Part shown: one piece after another, positions 48,244 through 56,756 of the stretch | Position numbering within the stretch: position 1 is the stretch's first letter | Layout of the letters: every line of letters begins with the position of its first letter | From: Colwellia chukchiensis | GTDB taxonomy: Bacteria > Pseudomonadota > Gammaproteobacteria > Enterobacterales > Alteromonadaceae | Assembly (NCBI RefSeq): GCF_002104455.1 | Contig: NZ_NBOC01000009.1 | Span: forward strand, 98,860-162,859 | Reading direction: 5' to 3' | DNA length: 64,000 nucleotides | Made by a program: the position numbers and the translations under genes | Notes under the pieces: model-generated | Seen by the model: the letters and a program-made list of their open reading frames with translations, nothing else | What the model was told of the DNA's origin: nothing | Databases searched by the model: none

Positions 48244-48975
48244 CTAGCTTTGCTCTAAGACATTTGAGTAGCTATATCTGCATGCGGGATAGAGGCTTTC
48301 AGCTACCAAGAGTAAACTACCATCTTTGGCAATATATCTTCTAACAATTAACATAGCAACGCTATTCATTGGCACATCAAGCTTCTCAGATAGTTCGTTG
48401 GGAATCATTGTTGCTGAGAAGTTTTGCTCCACTCGCCCAATGGCTATACTTTTCATGCTGTTAACAAAGGAGTGTAACACTGTCCTTTTATTGTTAATTT
48501 CTGGCAGGGCTCTTGGATCAAAATTAAATTGGTTAATAACAGAGTAGCAAATAGGTTTTTTATTATGGCTTTCTAATCTGATGCCATCAAGTTTAACAAA
48601 TCGTGTCCCAACGGGGACTGAGAATATTTCAACTTGCGTATTACTGACCGTTTCTAACGCGCAGCTTTCAACTTCAAAACGAGTCTGTTCAGCAAAAGAA
48701 AATAGATCTTGTACTGAGTGAATAAACTGATTTATTTTATTAGGTAAACTATTTCGTAACACACGCGAACCTGAGCCTTGTCTACGCTCAACAAGGCCAG
48801 CATTTTGGACATACCGTAAAGCTTCACGAGCGGTATAACGACTAATGTCGTGGCTTTGACATAGTTCTTTTTCAGTTGGCAGCAGGTCACCGACTAAATA
48901 CTGACGCTGTAAAATCGCATCAATAATTTCGTCGCCTAATTCCTTATACTTAACCTGCTTACTGCTTTTTATCAT
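48244..48975 (-). CDS. GntR-family (HutC/UTRA) transcriptional regulator
   Basis: 243 residues. The N-terminal winged helix of GntR type (VGDLLPTEKELCQSHDISRYTAREALRYVQ, then GLVERRQGSGSRV) is followed by a UTRA ligand-binding domain (residues about 95-235) ending in YPACRYSYS. UTRA regulators usually sense a pathway metabolite. The ATG follows directly on the TAA of the aldehyde dehydrogenase gene, so it is expressed with it and may autoregulate. Probable local regulator of the catabolic cluster. Confidence 0.85.
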   Translation of the reverse strand: MIKSSKQVKYKELGDEIIDAILQRQYLVGDLLPTEKELCQSHDISRYTAREALRYVQNAGLVERRQGSGSRVLRNSLPNKINQFIHSVQDLFSFAEQTRFEVESCALETVSNTQVEIFSVPVGTRFVKLDGIRLESHNKKPICYSVINQFNFDPRALPEINNKRTVLHSFVNSMKSIAIGRVEQNFSATMIPNELSEKLDVPMNSVAMLIVRRYIAKDGSLLLVAESLYPACRYSYSNVLEQS

Positions 48976-50373
48976 TTAAAACCACCAAGGAGATCTCACG
49001 CCTGTATTAGTTAATAGCGCTTTTTTACGTATAAAGCGGCGTATAGACTCGTCACCCATTCTCGAACCCCCTAAACCAGATAGACCAAAAGACTGCTTTT
49101 CAGCTTCATGAACAAAGCCCGTTAATGCGGTATCGTTAATACTGATGCCACCAACAATTAACTGTTTTGCTATATTATGCGCTTTTTCAATATCTTGTGA
49201 AAATACGGCACCGGAAAGACCATACTTAGTCGCATTAGCTAAATTAACCGCCTCCTGCTCAGAGGAAAACGTTTCGATAACTAATACTGGCGCAAAAGTT
49301 TCTTCCACTCCAATTAACATATCAGGCGTTATATTATCTACTACGGTAGGTTGGCAGTAAACTCCACCACCTAAGTTAACCACTTCACCGCCACATAAAA
49401 AACGCGCATTTTTTTGTTTAGCATCCTGAAATTGTTGCTCGATAACTGCAACTTGTTTATCAGAAATTACAGGGCCAACTTGACCCGTTTTAATGGCGGG
49501 GTAGTTATGCTTTAAATTACTGACTTTTGCTACTAAAAGCTGCTTAAACTCTTCTGCTACCTTGCTATCGACATAGACTCTTTCTATGCTCATACAAGAT
49601 TGACCAGCATTTACCATACTGCCCCAACAGATGGCACTGCTAGCAATATCAAGATCCGCATCTGCACATACAATAGCGGCATCTTTACCTCCGAGCTCTA
49701 AAAATGCGGGAATAAATAATTTAGCACACTGCTCCCCTACTCTACGTCCTGTCGCTACACTGCCAGTAAAGCACAAAATATCGACATTATTGGTTACCGC
49801 TTGCCCAGTTTCTCCCCCCCCGGTAACGAGTGCCAATACTTTTTGTAATTGCGGTACTTTTGCCAACACAACGGACAAAGTTTCAACAAAACGTGAAGTA
49901 ACTTCACTAGGTTTAATTAATAATGCACAGCCTGCTAATAAAGCGGGAATGGCATCAACAAAAGACAATAAGAGCGGAAAATTCCATGGGCTAACCACAC
50001 CAACAACTGGATAAGGATAATATTGCTGCTCAATCTCTAAAAAAGGAATGCTAGCGGGTCTAGCAGGCACCACATCTAACAATTTTGGCGCATCATTACA
50101 CCAGCGCGTTATGGTTTGCACGAGCGCATCAACTTCGAGCTCTGATTCCGACCAGCGACCAGTATCTTCTTCGATAGCCTTAACTAATTCAGGCTTAGCC
50201 TTGACAACTTCCGCAGCAAATAACTGTAATTGCTCGATACGCATTTCTAGCCCAGACTGCCACCAAAGCGACTGTTCCTTTCGTAGGTTTACCGCAATCT
50301 TTTCAACTTGTTCAGCTGAGAATTCAGTAAGGTCATAGTCGTATATGCCTGTTCTTGGGTTTCTGATCTGCAT
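48976..50373 (-). CDS. aldehyde dehydrogenase
   Basis: 465 residues, NAD(P)-dependent aldehyde dehydrogenase superfamily. The catalytic Cys is in NAGQSCMSIERVYV, the general-base Glu in FLELGGKDAAIV and the cofactor-binding region in VGVVSPWNFPLL with CFTGSVATGRRVGE. It probably oxidises an aldehyde intermediate of the cluster's pathway to an acid. Second gene of the nitrilase-like / dehydrogenase / GntR operon, 12 bp after the first. Confidence 0.9.
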   Translation of the reverse strand: MQIRNPRTGIYDYDLTEFSAEQVEKIAVNLRKEQSLWWQSGLEMRIEQLQLFAAEVVKAKPELVKAIEEDTGRWSESELEVDALVQTITRWCNDAPKLLDVVPARPASIPFLEIEQQYYPYPVVGVVSPWNFPLLLSFVDAIPALLAGCALLIKPSEVTSRFVETLSVVLAKVPQLQKVLALVTGGGETGQAVTNNVDILCFTGSVATGRRVGEQCAKLFIPAFLELGGKDAAIVCADADLDIASSAICWGSMVNAGQSCMSIERVYVDSKVAEEFKQLLVAKVSNLKHNYPAIKTGQVGPVISDKQVAVIEQQFQDAKQKNARFLCGGEVVNLGGGVYCQPTVVDNITPDMLIGVEETFAPVLVIETFSSEQEAVNLANATKYGLSGAVFSQDIEKAHNIAKQLIVGGISINDTALTGFVHEAEKQSFGLSGLGGSRMGDESIRRFIRKKALLTNTGVRSPWWF

Positions 50374-50385
50374 CTTTATTTCCTA

Positions 50386-51441
50386 TTACCTGGTTGAAAA
50401 AACACCTTGAGCTATTAAGTTATCAATCACGTGAACTTGAGTATCGATAAAGTGCTGGCGGTTTATTGGCTTTTCATCTCCAATTTGCGCCACCATATTA
50501 TCAGCCGGATACACTGTTTTTTGATATGTGGGTAAAAAAAGTTCATTACGCTGACGCGCGAATACGTTGGTCATCGCGGGCTTTAACCGTTGTGAGCGTA
50601 ACGAAGAAATATTTATCTCAGCATGAGCCGCCATCGTTTCACCCACATCTGCTTGAGCTAACACTCGACCTTTAGTATCAACAATTTTTGACATACCATC
50701 TGATGAATTACTCGGTAGATTAGTCCCGATAATACCCGCGGAATTGGCCGATACCACATACGCCATATTCTCAATAGCTCTAGCTCTTTTCGCGATATCT
50801 TTTGGCGTTAAGTCAGGAGCAGAAATTTCCGAGGTATTATGCATAAAAACTTCCGCTCCTTGCATAGCAAGACAGCGAGCAATTTCAGGGTATAATATCT
50901 CTTCTGAGGCGATAGCGGCTAAATGCCCAATTTCTGTTTTTGCTACTGGAAAAACCCCCTCATAGCCATAAATATCTAAATACGGCTGCCACACGTCATG
51001 AGGTGTTGGCGCAAACATAGAAATAAGTCGACGATAGCGCAGAACGATATCGCCAGTAGGTGAAATAATAAAACAAGTTTGAAAGTATAAACTTGGAAAG
51101 TTAGGATCAAGCTCGTAGGCATTGCCTGATAAATAAATGTTATTATCTTGAGCAATTGTCGCCAATCGTTCGTACTCTTCCCCGTCCATAGCGAGAGCAG
51201 CTTTTGCTTGCCATTCTTCGATTGATTCGCCCATTGGAAAACCAGTTAAAAAATATTCAGGTAATACAACTAAACGTACCGAGTCACCAGAATAAGTTTT
51301 AATAAAGCCTAAGCTCGATTTTATTTGCTGAGAAATGTGAGCAATATTATTAAATATTTGCTGCCGTGATGCTGCTATATCTAAACTATTGACCGATCTA
51401 CATTCAAGCTGTAAAGCCAACGCACAATATGACAAATCCAT
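50386..51441 (-). CDS. nitrilase-superfamily protein with altered catalytic triad
   Basis: 351 residues with the nitrilase/amidase fold, most like aliphatic amidases in the central part (EILYPEIARCLAMQGAE). Glu62 of the triad is present (LPEYFLTG). The Lys of YRK is Arg138 (RYRRLI), and the nucleophile position, Cys in active members, is Ser179 (AIASEEILYPE). Both codons were read directly. It may be a non-catalytic homologue or use different chemistry. The ATG at 51441 has AGGGG six bases upstream and is preferred to the one at 51474. First gene of its operon, with an FNR-like box upstream. Confidence 0.8.
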   Translation of the reverse strand: MDLSYCALALQLECRSVNSLDIAASRQQIFNNIAHISQQIKSSLGFIKTYSGDSVRLVVLPEYFLTGFPMGESIEEWQAKAALAMDGEEYERLATIAQDNNIYLSGNAYELDPNFPSLYFQTCFIISPTGDIVLRYRRLISMFAPTPHDVWQPYLDIYGYEGVFPVAKTEIGHLAAIASEEILYPEIARCLAMQGAEVFMHNTSEISAPDLTPKDIAKRARAIENMAYVVSANSAGIIGTNLPSNSSDGMSKIVDTKGRVLAQADVGETMAAHAEINISSLRSQRLKPAMTNVFARQRNELFLPTYQKTVYPADNMVAQIGDEKPINRQHFIDTQVHVIDNLIAQGVFSTR

Positions 51442-51536
51442 ACTAACCCCTAAAGTCGTATCATAAAATGGCATAATCTAAAGCCACACTTAGTTATTTT
51501 TGTTTTGATTTAATTATTCACAATTAAAAATAAAAT

Positions 51537-51556
51537 AACGCTAAATAGCGTTTTTT
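51537..51556 (-). terminator. short bidirectional hairpin in the leader of the nitrilase-like operon
   Basis: AACGCTA pairs with TAGCGTT, with U-rich sequence on both sides. It lies between the predicted start of transcription (about 51566) and the gene start at 51441, so it could attenuate the operon or isolate the divergent units. Confidence 0.4.
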
Positions 51557-51572
51557 GTCTTCATATAACGCA

Positions 51573-51614
51573 ATATTAATTCAAACTAACCGACGTTTGA
51601 CTGATATTTGTCAA
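51573..51614 (-). promoter_or_regulatory. FNR-like box and promoter, nitrilase-like operon
   Basis: CTGATATTTGTCAA at 51601-51614. On the minus strand 29 bases separate its centre from TAATAT (51578-51573), which places the box at -41.5, the class II activator position. Predicted transcript start is near 51566. Confidence 0.6.
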
Positions 51615-51810
51615 TTAAGAACCATATACCAGCCTAACGAAAATTTTATTCTTATCTCAAGATAGCTTGGGGATGATACGAACCACTAAAAGCCATTGTT
51701 ATCTACTCGATTAAAGTCACAAGCGCCATACTCTACACGAAAGCGTATTTTATTTATTACTCTCTTGAGACTTCAAAATAAAGATAATAACGCGACTTAA
51801 ATGCTGATCT

Positions 51811-51851
51811 TTGAGATTTATCAATGGCTAATTTTGTCAGAGGTTTAGCAT
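51811..51851 (+). promoter_or_regulatory. FNR-like box upstream of the FAD oxidoreductase gene
   Basis: TTGAGATTTATCAA at 51811-51824. TAGCAT (51846-51851) follows 28 bases after the box centre, one base short of ideal class II spacing. Confidence 0.5.
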
Positions 51852-52108
51852 TGTTTTATGACAGTTTAAGCAAGCTTCATAGTAAGGTGGGCGATTTATT
51901 AGCATTATGCGAATAACAGTAAAGGAAAAATAGATGACGAAATTATCGGTTACTATATCAAAACGCTACAAATAAATAACCCACGAGTGATAATAAGTAA
52001 CCATCACAACAGCAATCATAACTAGATGGATTATATATTACAGAATTTAAGCTATTCGCTTGCTTGGCTTATCAGCATTTAGATTCAATAATTTAAGAGT
52101 TAAAACTT

Positions 52109-53689
52109 ATGCAATTACTTAGTAAAAATGAACTATCAAATCAACTAATAGAAATTTTGGACGCTAATGAAGTTAAAACAGATCAACTATCATGCGTTTT
52201 ATACTCACAAGATGTCTATACAAAAGATAAGTCTAGCGCAATGGTCATTCAGCCAAGCTCAACAGAAAAACTTGCTGAGGCAGTATTAACGATTACTCAA
52301 GCTGGATACTCTGTCGTTGCTCGGGGTGGCGGTATGTCTTACACTCGGGGATATGTACCCGATGAAGAACACTCCGTTATTATAGATATGTCGGCATTAA
52401 ATAGCGTGATTGAAGTTAATACTAAAGATATGTATGTCACCGTTGAGTGTGGCTGTAGCTGGGAAAAACTTTATCAAACTTTAAAAGACTATAATTTAAG
52501 AACCCCTTTTTGGGGGACATTATCTGGCCGCTTTGCCACAGTTGGTGGTAGCTTATCGCAAAATGGTATTTTCTGGGGATCTGCACAACATGGTTTTGCG
52601 GTTGATTCTGTTTTATCTTTAGAAGTTATCTTAAGTGATGGTAAAACAATTAATACTGGCTCGGCAGCGAAACAAGAAACCAAACCCTTTACTCGCCATT
52701 TCGGACCTGATCTGACGGGCTTATTTTGTAATGACAGCGCAGCACTAGGCATCAAAACGAAAGCAACTATCCGATTAATTCCAGAAGCTTTACACAAAGG
52801 CTCAACATCCATCAGCTTCACCGAGTTTAATCATCAAGCGGAATTAATGAGCGAAGTCGCTCGACAAGGCTTAGCCAGTGAGTGCTTTGGCTTCGATCCT
52901 TTTTTACAAGCTCAGCGCTTACAACGAGAAAGTTTGGGCAAAGATATTAAGTCATTATTCGGTGTTATGAAAGCCGCGGGTAGTGTTGGCAAAGCGTTAA
53001 AAGCAGGATCAAAAATTGCACTTGCGGGTCGAGACTTTATTGAGAGTGAATGTTGGTCTGTACACTTTATGGTTGAAGACTGGACTGAGCAAGGTGTCGA
53101 ACTAAAACTAAATAGAATTAACCAGCTGGCAAAAGACTTACAAGGTACAGTCGTTGAAAATACTATTCCTAAAGTGCTGAGCGCTAATCCATTCGGCCCG
53201 GTGAATAATATGGTTGGTCCTAAAGGAGAGCGATGGGTCCCTGTTCACGCCTTAGTTCCCCATTCAAGCGCCCAAGAAGCGTATAATGCTACCGAAGCGG
53301 TTTTTAAAAAGCATGCAGATGCTATCGCCAAACACAACATTGGCATTGGTTATTTATTAGCGACTGTTTCAAGTACCGTATTTGTCTTGGAGCCAGTATT
53401 TTTCTGGCCTGATGAGTTAAACGAATTACATAAATCAGCCGTTGAACCCGCACACCTAAAACGCTTACCTGGTTTTAGTGCCAACCCTGCTGCTAGCGAA
53501 GCTTTATCGGCAATTAGAGCTGACTTAATGGCGACCTATGCAGACTCTGGCTATGTTCATATGCAATTAGGTAAAACCTACAAATTTAAAGAGGTCGTTG
53601 ATAAGGAAAATTATCAGTTACTATCCGATATTAAAAACATGCTAGATGCTAATAATCGCTTAAACCCTGGTTGTTTAGGATTTAATTAA
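52109..53689 (+). CDS. PCMH-type FAD-binding oxidoreductase
   Basis: 526 residues. The N-terminal PCMH FAD-binding domain (VARGGGMSYTRGYVPD, GTLSGRFATVGGSLSQNG, FAVDSVLSLEVILSDGK) is followed by a larger substrate domain ending NNRLNPGCLGFN, as in GlcD, 4-cresol dehydrogenase and vanillyl-alcohol oxidase relatives. No signal peptide is visible, so it is cytoplasmic. It likely oxidises an alcohol, hydroxy-acid or amine carbon in the cluster's pathway, but the substrate cannot be read. Divergent from the nitrilase-like operon and followed by a terminator. Confidence 0.85.
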   Translation: MQLLSKNELSNQLIEILDANEVKTDQLSCVLYSQDVYTKDKSSAMVIQPSSTEKLAEAVLTITQAGYSVVARGGGMSYTRGYVPDEEHSVIIDMSALNSVIEVNTKDMYVTVECGCSWEKLYQTLKDYNLRTPFWGTLSGRFATVGGSLSQNGIFWGSAQHGFAVDSVLSLEVILSDGKTINTGSAAKQETKPFTRHFGPDLTGLFCNDSAALGIKTKATIRLIPEALHKGSTSISFTEFNHQAELMSEVARQGLASECFGFDPFLQAQRLQRESLGKDIKSLFGVMKAAGSVGKALKAGSKIALAGRDFIESECWSVHFMVEDWTEQGVELKLNRINQLAKDLQGTVVENTIPKVLSANPFGPVNNMVGPKGERWVPVHALVPHSSAQEAYNATEAVFKKHADAIAKHNIGIGYLLATVSSTVFVLEPVFFWPDELNELHKSAVEPAHLKRLPGFSANPAASEALSAIRADLMATYADSGYVHMQLGKTYKFKEVVDKENYQLLSDIKNMLDANNRLNPGCLGFN

Positions 53690-53715
53690 CTTGTAGCCAA
53701 TCTTTTAGTCAAGTT

Positions 53716-53745
53716 AATAAAGCGGCATAAAGCCGCTTTATTTTT
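53716..53745. terminator. bidirectional rho-independent terminator
   Basis: AATAAAGCGGC pairs with GCCGCTTTATT across ATAAA and is followed by TTTTAATAA. It lies 27 bp past the FAD oxidoreductase stop and faces the end of the convergent MFS gene. Confidence 0.9.
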
Positions 53746-53817
53746 AATAATATATAACAACTCAATTAGCAGATAATATGACGCTATTTATCTTTCCTAC
53801 TTAATTATCTTTCCTAA

Positions 53818-54987
53818 CTAATCTAATACCTTAGAACGAGTCAGTATAATAACAACTAACGAAGCAAGCATTAAAGTGGTAAAAGCCAATGGGGTATCAT
53901 TATGCAACACTAGCAGTAAGGGCCCCGCTAATGCCCCTGAGCCAAACCTTAATGCGCCAATACTTGCCGCCGCACTGCCACCATGCTCTTTAAAGTTCAT
54001 AAGCACTAAAGCATCTGAATTAGTAGAAATAAATGATAACGAACTCATCATAAGCCCCAGTAACAGCACGGTATAAATAAATGCTAAGTTATACCAAGTC
54101 ACAAGGCATAATAGTGCGCCGATAATAAGTCCAAAGAACATACCAAATCTCAGCATTCTAACCGCCCCAAATCGCACGGAAAGCTGACTGTTAATGATAT
54201 TTGCTAAAATAACAAAGGACACATTAAACGCGAAATAAAATGGGAAATCTTGAACACTAACAGCATAGTAATCTAAGTAAACAAACGGGATTGCTGTGAT
54301 ATAACAAAAAAAGGCAAATGAAGATAACATGCTGGAAATTAAAAATGGCCGGGCTATGCGGTGGGAAAATATCAGCCGATAACCTGCTAATAAGTCTCTT
54401 TTTCGTCGGCGTTTTATCTGTACTGGATCATTCGGTAAAAAGCAGATCACAAGTATCATCATTACCATCGCGTATGTGCCTAAGAATATAAAAATAGCTT
54501 GCCAAGTGTATGCTTGTAGCAACATGCTCCCTATGCCTGGTGCCAATAATGGCGCAATCATCATGATCAATGAAAGATACGACATACCTTTAGCGGTATT
54601 TTTATTGTAAATTTGTTGTACGACTCCGGGAATAACAACCGAAAAGAAAGCGCCAAAAAAAGCTTGTAGGCTGCGAAATATTAAAAATGATTCAATATTT
54701 TCTGCCATGGTTAATGCGTAGCTCGCAAAGCTAAAACCTAATAAACCTATGCAAGCTAAACGCCGACGGCCTATCAGGTCCGCTAAAGGACCCGCAATAA
54801 TTTGTGAAATAGCATAGCCAAGTAAAAAAATACTAATTGATTGCTGTACATGACTCAGATCTGAGCCCAGCTCTGCTGCAATTTGGGGTATTGCAGGTAA
54901 GTACATGTCAATAGCTAGAGGGGTGGTAGCAATAATAGCAGCCAATAAAAATATCAGTTTATTGGCTGCTAACGAAGTTTTTCCCAT
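53818..54987 (-). CDS. MFS transporter, Bcr/CflA-type
   Basis: 389 residues with 12 membrane helices. The N-terminal motif TTPLAIDMYLPAIPQIAAELG and GPLADLIGRRR are typical of the Bcr/CflA drug and metabolite exporters. It starts 5 bp after the stop of the second MFS gene, so both are one unit. In this context it could export a pathway intermediate or toxic analogue, which is a guess. Confidence 0.85.
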   Translation of the reverse strand: MGKTSLAANKLIFLLAAIIATTPLAIDMYLPAIPQIAAELGSDLSHVQQSISIFLLGYAISQIIAGPLADLIGRRRLACIGLLGFSFASYALTMAENIESFLIFRSLQAFFGAFFSVVIPGVVQQIYNKNTAKGMSYLSLIMMIAPLLAPGIGSMLLQAYTWQAIFIFLGTYAMVMMILVICFLPNDPVQIKRRRKRDLLAGYRLIFSHRIARPFLISSMLSSFAFFCYITAIPFVYLDYYAVSVQDFPFYFAFNVSFVILANIINSQLSVRFGAVRMLRFGMFFGLIIGALLCLVTWYNLAFIYTVLLLGLMMSSLSFISTNSDALVLMNFKEHGGSAAASIGALRFGSGALAGPLLLVLHNDTPLAFTTLMLASLVVIILTRSKVLD

Positions 54988-54992
54988 TGCTG

Positions 54993-56237
54993 TTATACGT
55001 GCTTTTTAACTTGGCTGATTAATATTAATGCAATAGTACAAAGTACGCCGAATATTATAAATGCATACTGGTAACTGCCATAGACATCAAAAATAACCCC
55101 AGTTAAATAGATACCTAAACCACCACCTAAGGCATCTAGAATCGTAATCGTGCCTAATATCTTACCTGATGCTTTTAAACCAAAGTTATTGATGGCGTTG
55201 AGCTGTAATAAGGTATAAAAGCCGCCCCAAGCAAAACCAATCAACACTATACTGTACATAACCGTCGCCGAAGAGCTCGTGATCAGCGCTAACAAACCAA
55301 TGAGCAGCATGATGATATTGGCATACAAAAGCCTATTACCTTCATACCTATCGGCAAATAAACCGAATAAAAACTTACCAACTAAAGCCGGAATAAACAG
55401 CATAGTGAGCCCTACCGATGCAGATTGAATATCAAAACCCAAATCTTGCAAGTGCAAAACTAAATTAGCCTGAAGCCCCATTAAGGTATAAAAAGTACAC
55501 ATAGCAATAAAGGTTATGGCCCAAAAGGAACGGGTTCTAATGGCATCTTTGTACTCTAAACCATGATTAGACAAATCTTCTTGATGCTGAGTAGAGTAGC
55601 CTTCCGTGCCGTACGGCTTTAAGCCAATGACAGAGGGTTTGCTTCGCACTAATATGATAGTTATGGCGAGTAATATAAATGGGATCACAGAAGCATATTG
55701 AAAGCCTTCTCTCCAAGACAAGCCAATACTTAGCCAATAACCAAATAGTGGAGCTAACGCAGCCCCACCTAAAGATGTGCCTAAAATGGCAATACCAATG
55801 GCGGTTCCCCGATGCTTCACAAACCAGTTTGAAACTAAAATAACACCGACGTTAAGGCCACAGCACACCATAACAATAGATAGAAAGGTATGCAGAATAT
55901 AAATATGGTTTAAATTTTCAACATGTCCATAGGCAAAATAACTCGGTATTAAAATTAAGCAGCCAACGATCATGAGTGCCCTTACTCCCACTTTGTCTAT
56001 TAAAATACCAAAGAGGGGAGCAAGGATCCCAATACCAATTAAGGTAATAAGTTCACGTAATTTTAACTCGCCTCGACTCCATTCGGGAAAGTCAGCTAAT
56101 ATTGCACTGTCAAAGGCAGTTATACCGGTAAAAACCATGCCGTTTGAAACCATTAAGCTAAGCATCGCAATAAATACAATTGTCCAGTGCATTATTCTAC
56201 TAGCCGTTTTTTTGGGTACTTCTGATACTGTTTCCAT
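54993..56237 (-). CDS. MFS transporter, oxalate/formate-antiporter (OFA)-like
   Basis: 414 residues with 12 membrane helices. The motif GVILVSNWFVKHRGTAIGIA and the layout of N-terminal MFS motifs fit OFA and monocarboxylate-type carriers. A GAGGAG site stands before the ATG. It is a candidate importer for the cluster's substrate or a carboxylate product. An FNR-like box lies 69 bp upstream at a class II position relative to a TATAAC -10. Confidence 0.8.
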   Translation of the reverse strand: METVSEVPKKTASRIMHWTIVFIAMLSLMVSNGMVFTGITAFDSAILADFPEWSRGELKLRELITLIGIGILAPLFGILIDKVGVRALMIVGCLILIPSYFAYGHVENLNHIYILHTFLSIVMVCCGLNVGVILVSNWFVKHRGTAIGIAILGTSLGGAALAPLFGYWLSIGLSWREGFQYASVIPFILLAITIILVRSKPSVIGLKPYGTEGYSTQHQEDLSNHGLEYKDAIRTRSFWAITFIAMCTFYTLMGLQANLVLHLQDLGFDIQSASVGLTMLFIPALVGKFLFGLFADRYEGNRLLYANIIMLLIGLLALITSSSATVMYSIVLIGFAWGGFYTLLQLNAINNFGLKASGKILGTITILDALGGGLGIYLTGVIFDVYGSYQYAFIIFGVLCTIALILISQVKKHV

Positions 56238-56277
56238 ACATCTCCTCAGTGTATTTTAATAATATCTTTTATCTATA

Positions 56278-56319
56278 GTTATAGACTGAATAGCGGATTA
56301 CCTAATTGATATTTATCAA
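56278..56319 (-). promoter_or_regulatory. FNR-like box and promoter, MFS operon
   Basis: TTGATATTTATCAA at 56306-56319 is a perfect FNR/ANR box with 6-bp palindromic arms. On the minus strand exactly 29 bases separate its centre from TATAAC (56283-56278), giving a -41.5 position. The leader is about 34 nt. Confidence 0.7.
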
Positions 56320-56536
56320 CGAGTAAATGATCTAATTAAATCTATCATATAAAAATTACAACCACCAACCAAAGCATTCTAACCATTTGTTTTATATTAA
56401 TAAAAAACACCGCCAAATATAATTGGCACCAATACACCCGACTATGGATAACTAATATAGTCGGGTGAATTGATAGTTATTAAGGATAAAAACTCAGAGC
56501 GGCTATGCTATTTCTCAAATGAAATGAAGGGCCAAT

Positions 56537-56752
56537 CTACTGTGCTTTATTTTTTGAAAAAATTGCTTTAAACAACATTTTTAAAATGCTTATTTTAAAA
56601 CACATTTTAAAAATTTGTATCGCTTCTGATGCCGTGATAGTGGTTTCACACGGCATAGTACCGGCAAAACCATGTAAGACCACTGTATCATCAAGCGCTT
56701 CAGCTTTTTCTATACGTACACCCATTTTCATTGCGACCGTTTTAACTTGCAT
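56537..56752 (-). CDS. small conserved-looking protein coupled to a flavoprotein
   Basis: 71 residues from the ATG at 56752, which lies 4 bp after the flavoprotein stop with AAAGGG eight bases upstream. The longer frame starting at 56806 would overlap the previous gene and is rejected. It begins MQVKTVAMKMGVRIEKAEAL, has a hydrophobic/basic C-terminal stretch (IFKMCFKISILKMLFKAIF) and a single MPCETT Cys. No family recognised. Tight coupling suggests an accessory subunit or membrane tether for the flavoprotein. Confidence 0.55.
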   Translation of the reverse strand: MQVKTVAMKMGVRIEKAEALDDTVVLHGFAGTMPCETTITASEAIQIFKMCFKISILKMLFKAIFSKNKAQ

Positions 56753-56756
56753 AACT

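Larger units (their letters stand above)
51442..52108. other. divergent promoter region of the catabolic cluster
   Basis: 667 bp without a gene, between the nitrilase-like operon (leftward) and the FAD oxidoreductase gene (rightward). It contains two FNR-like palindromes (51601-51614 and 51811-51824), a bidirectional hairpin with U-runs at 51537-51556, and AT-rich sequence. The leader to the right-hand gene would be long (about 250 nt) if the promoter is at the 51811 box. Confidence 0.6.
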
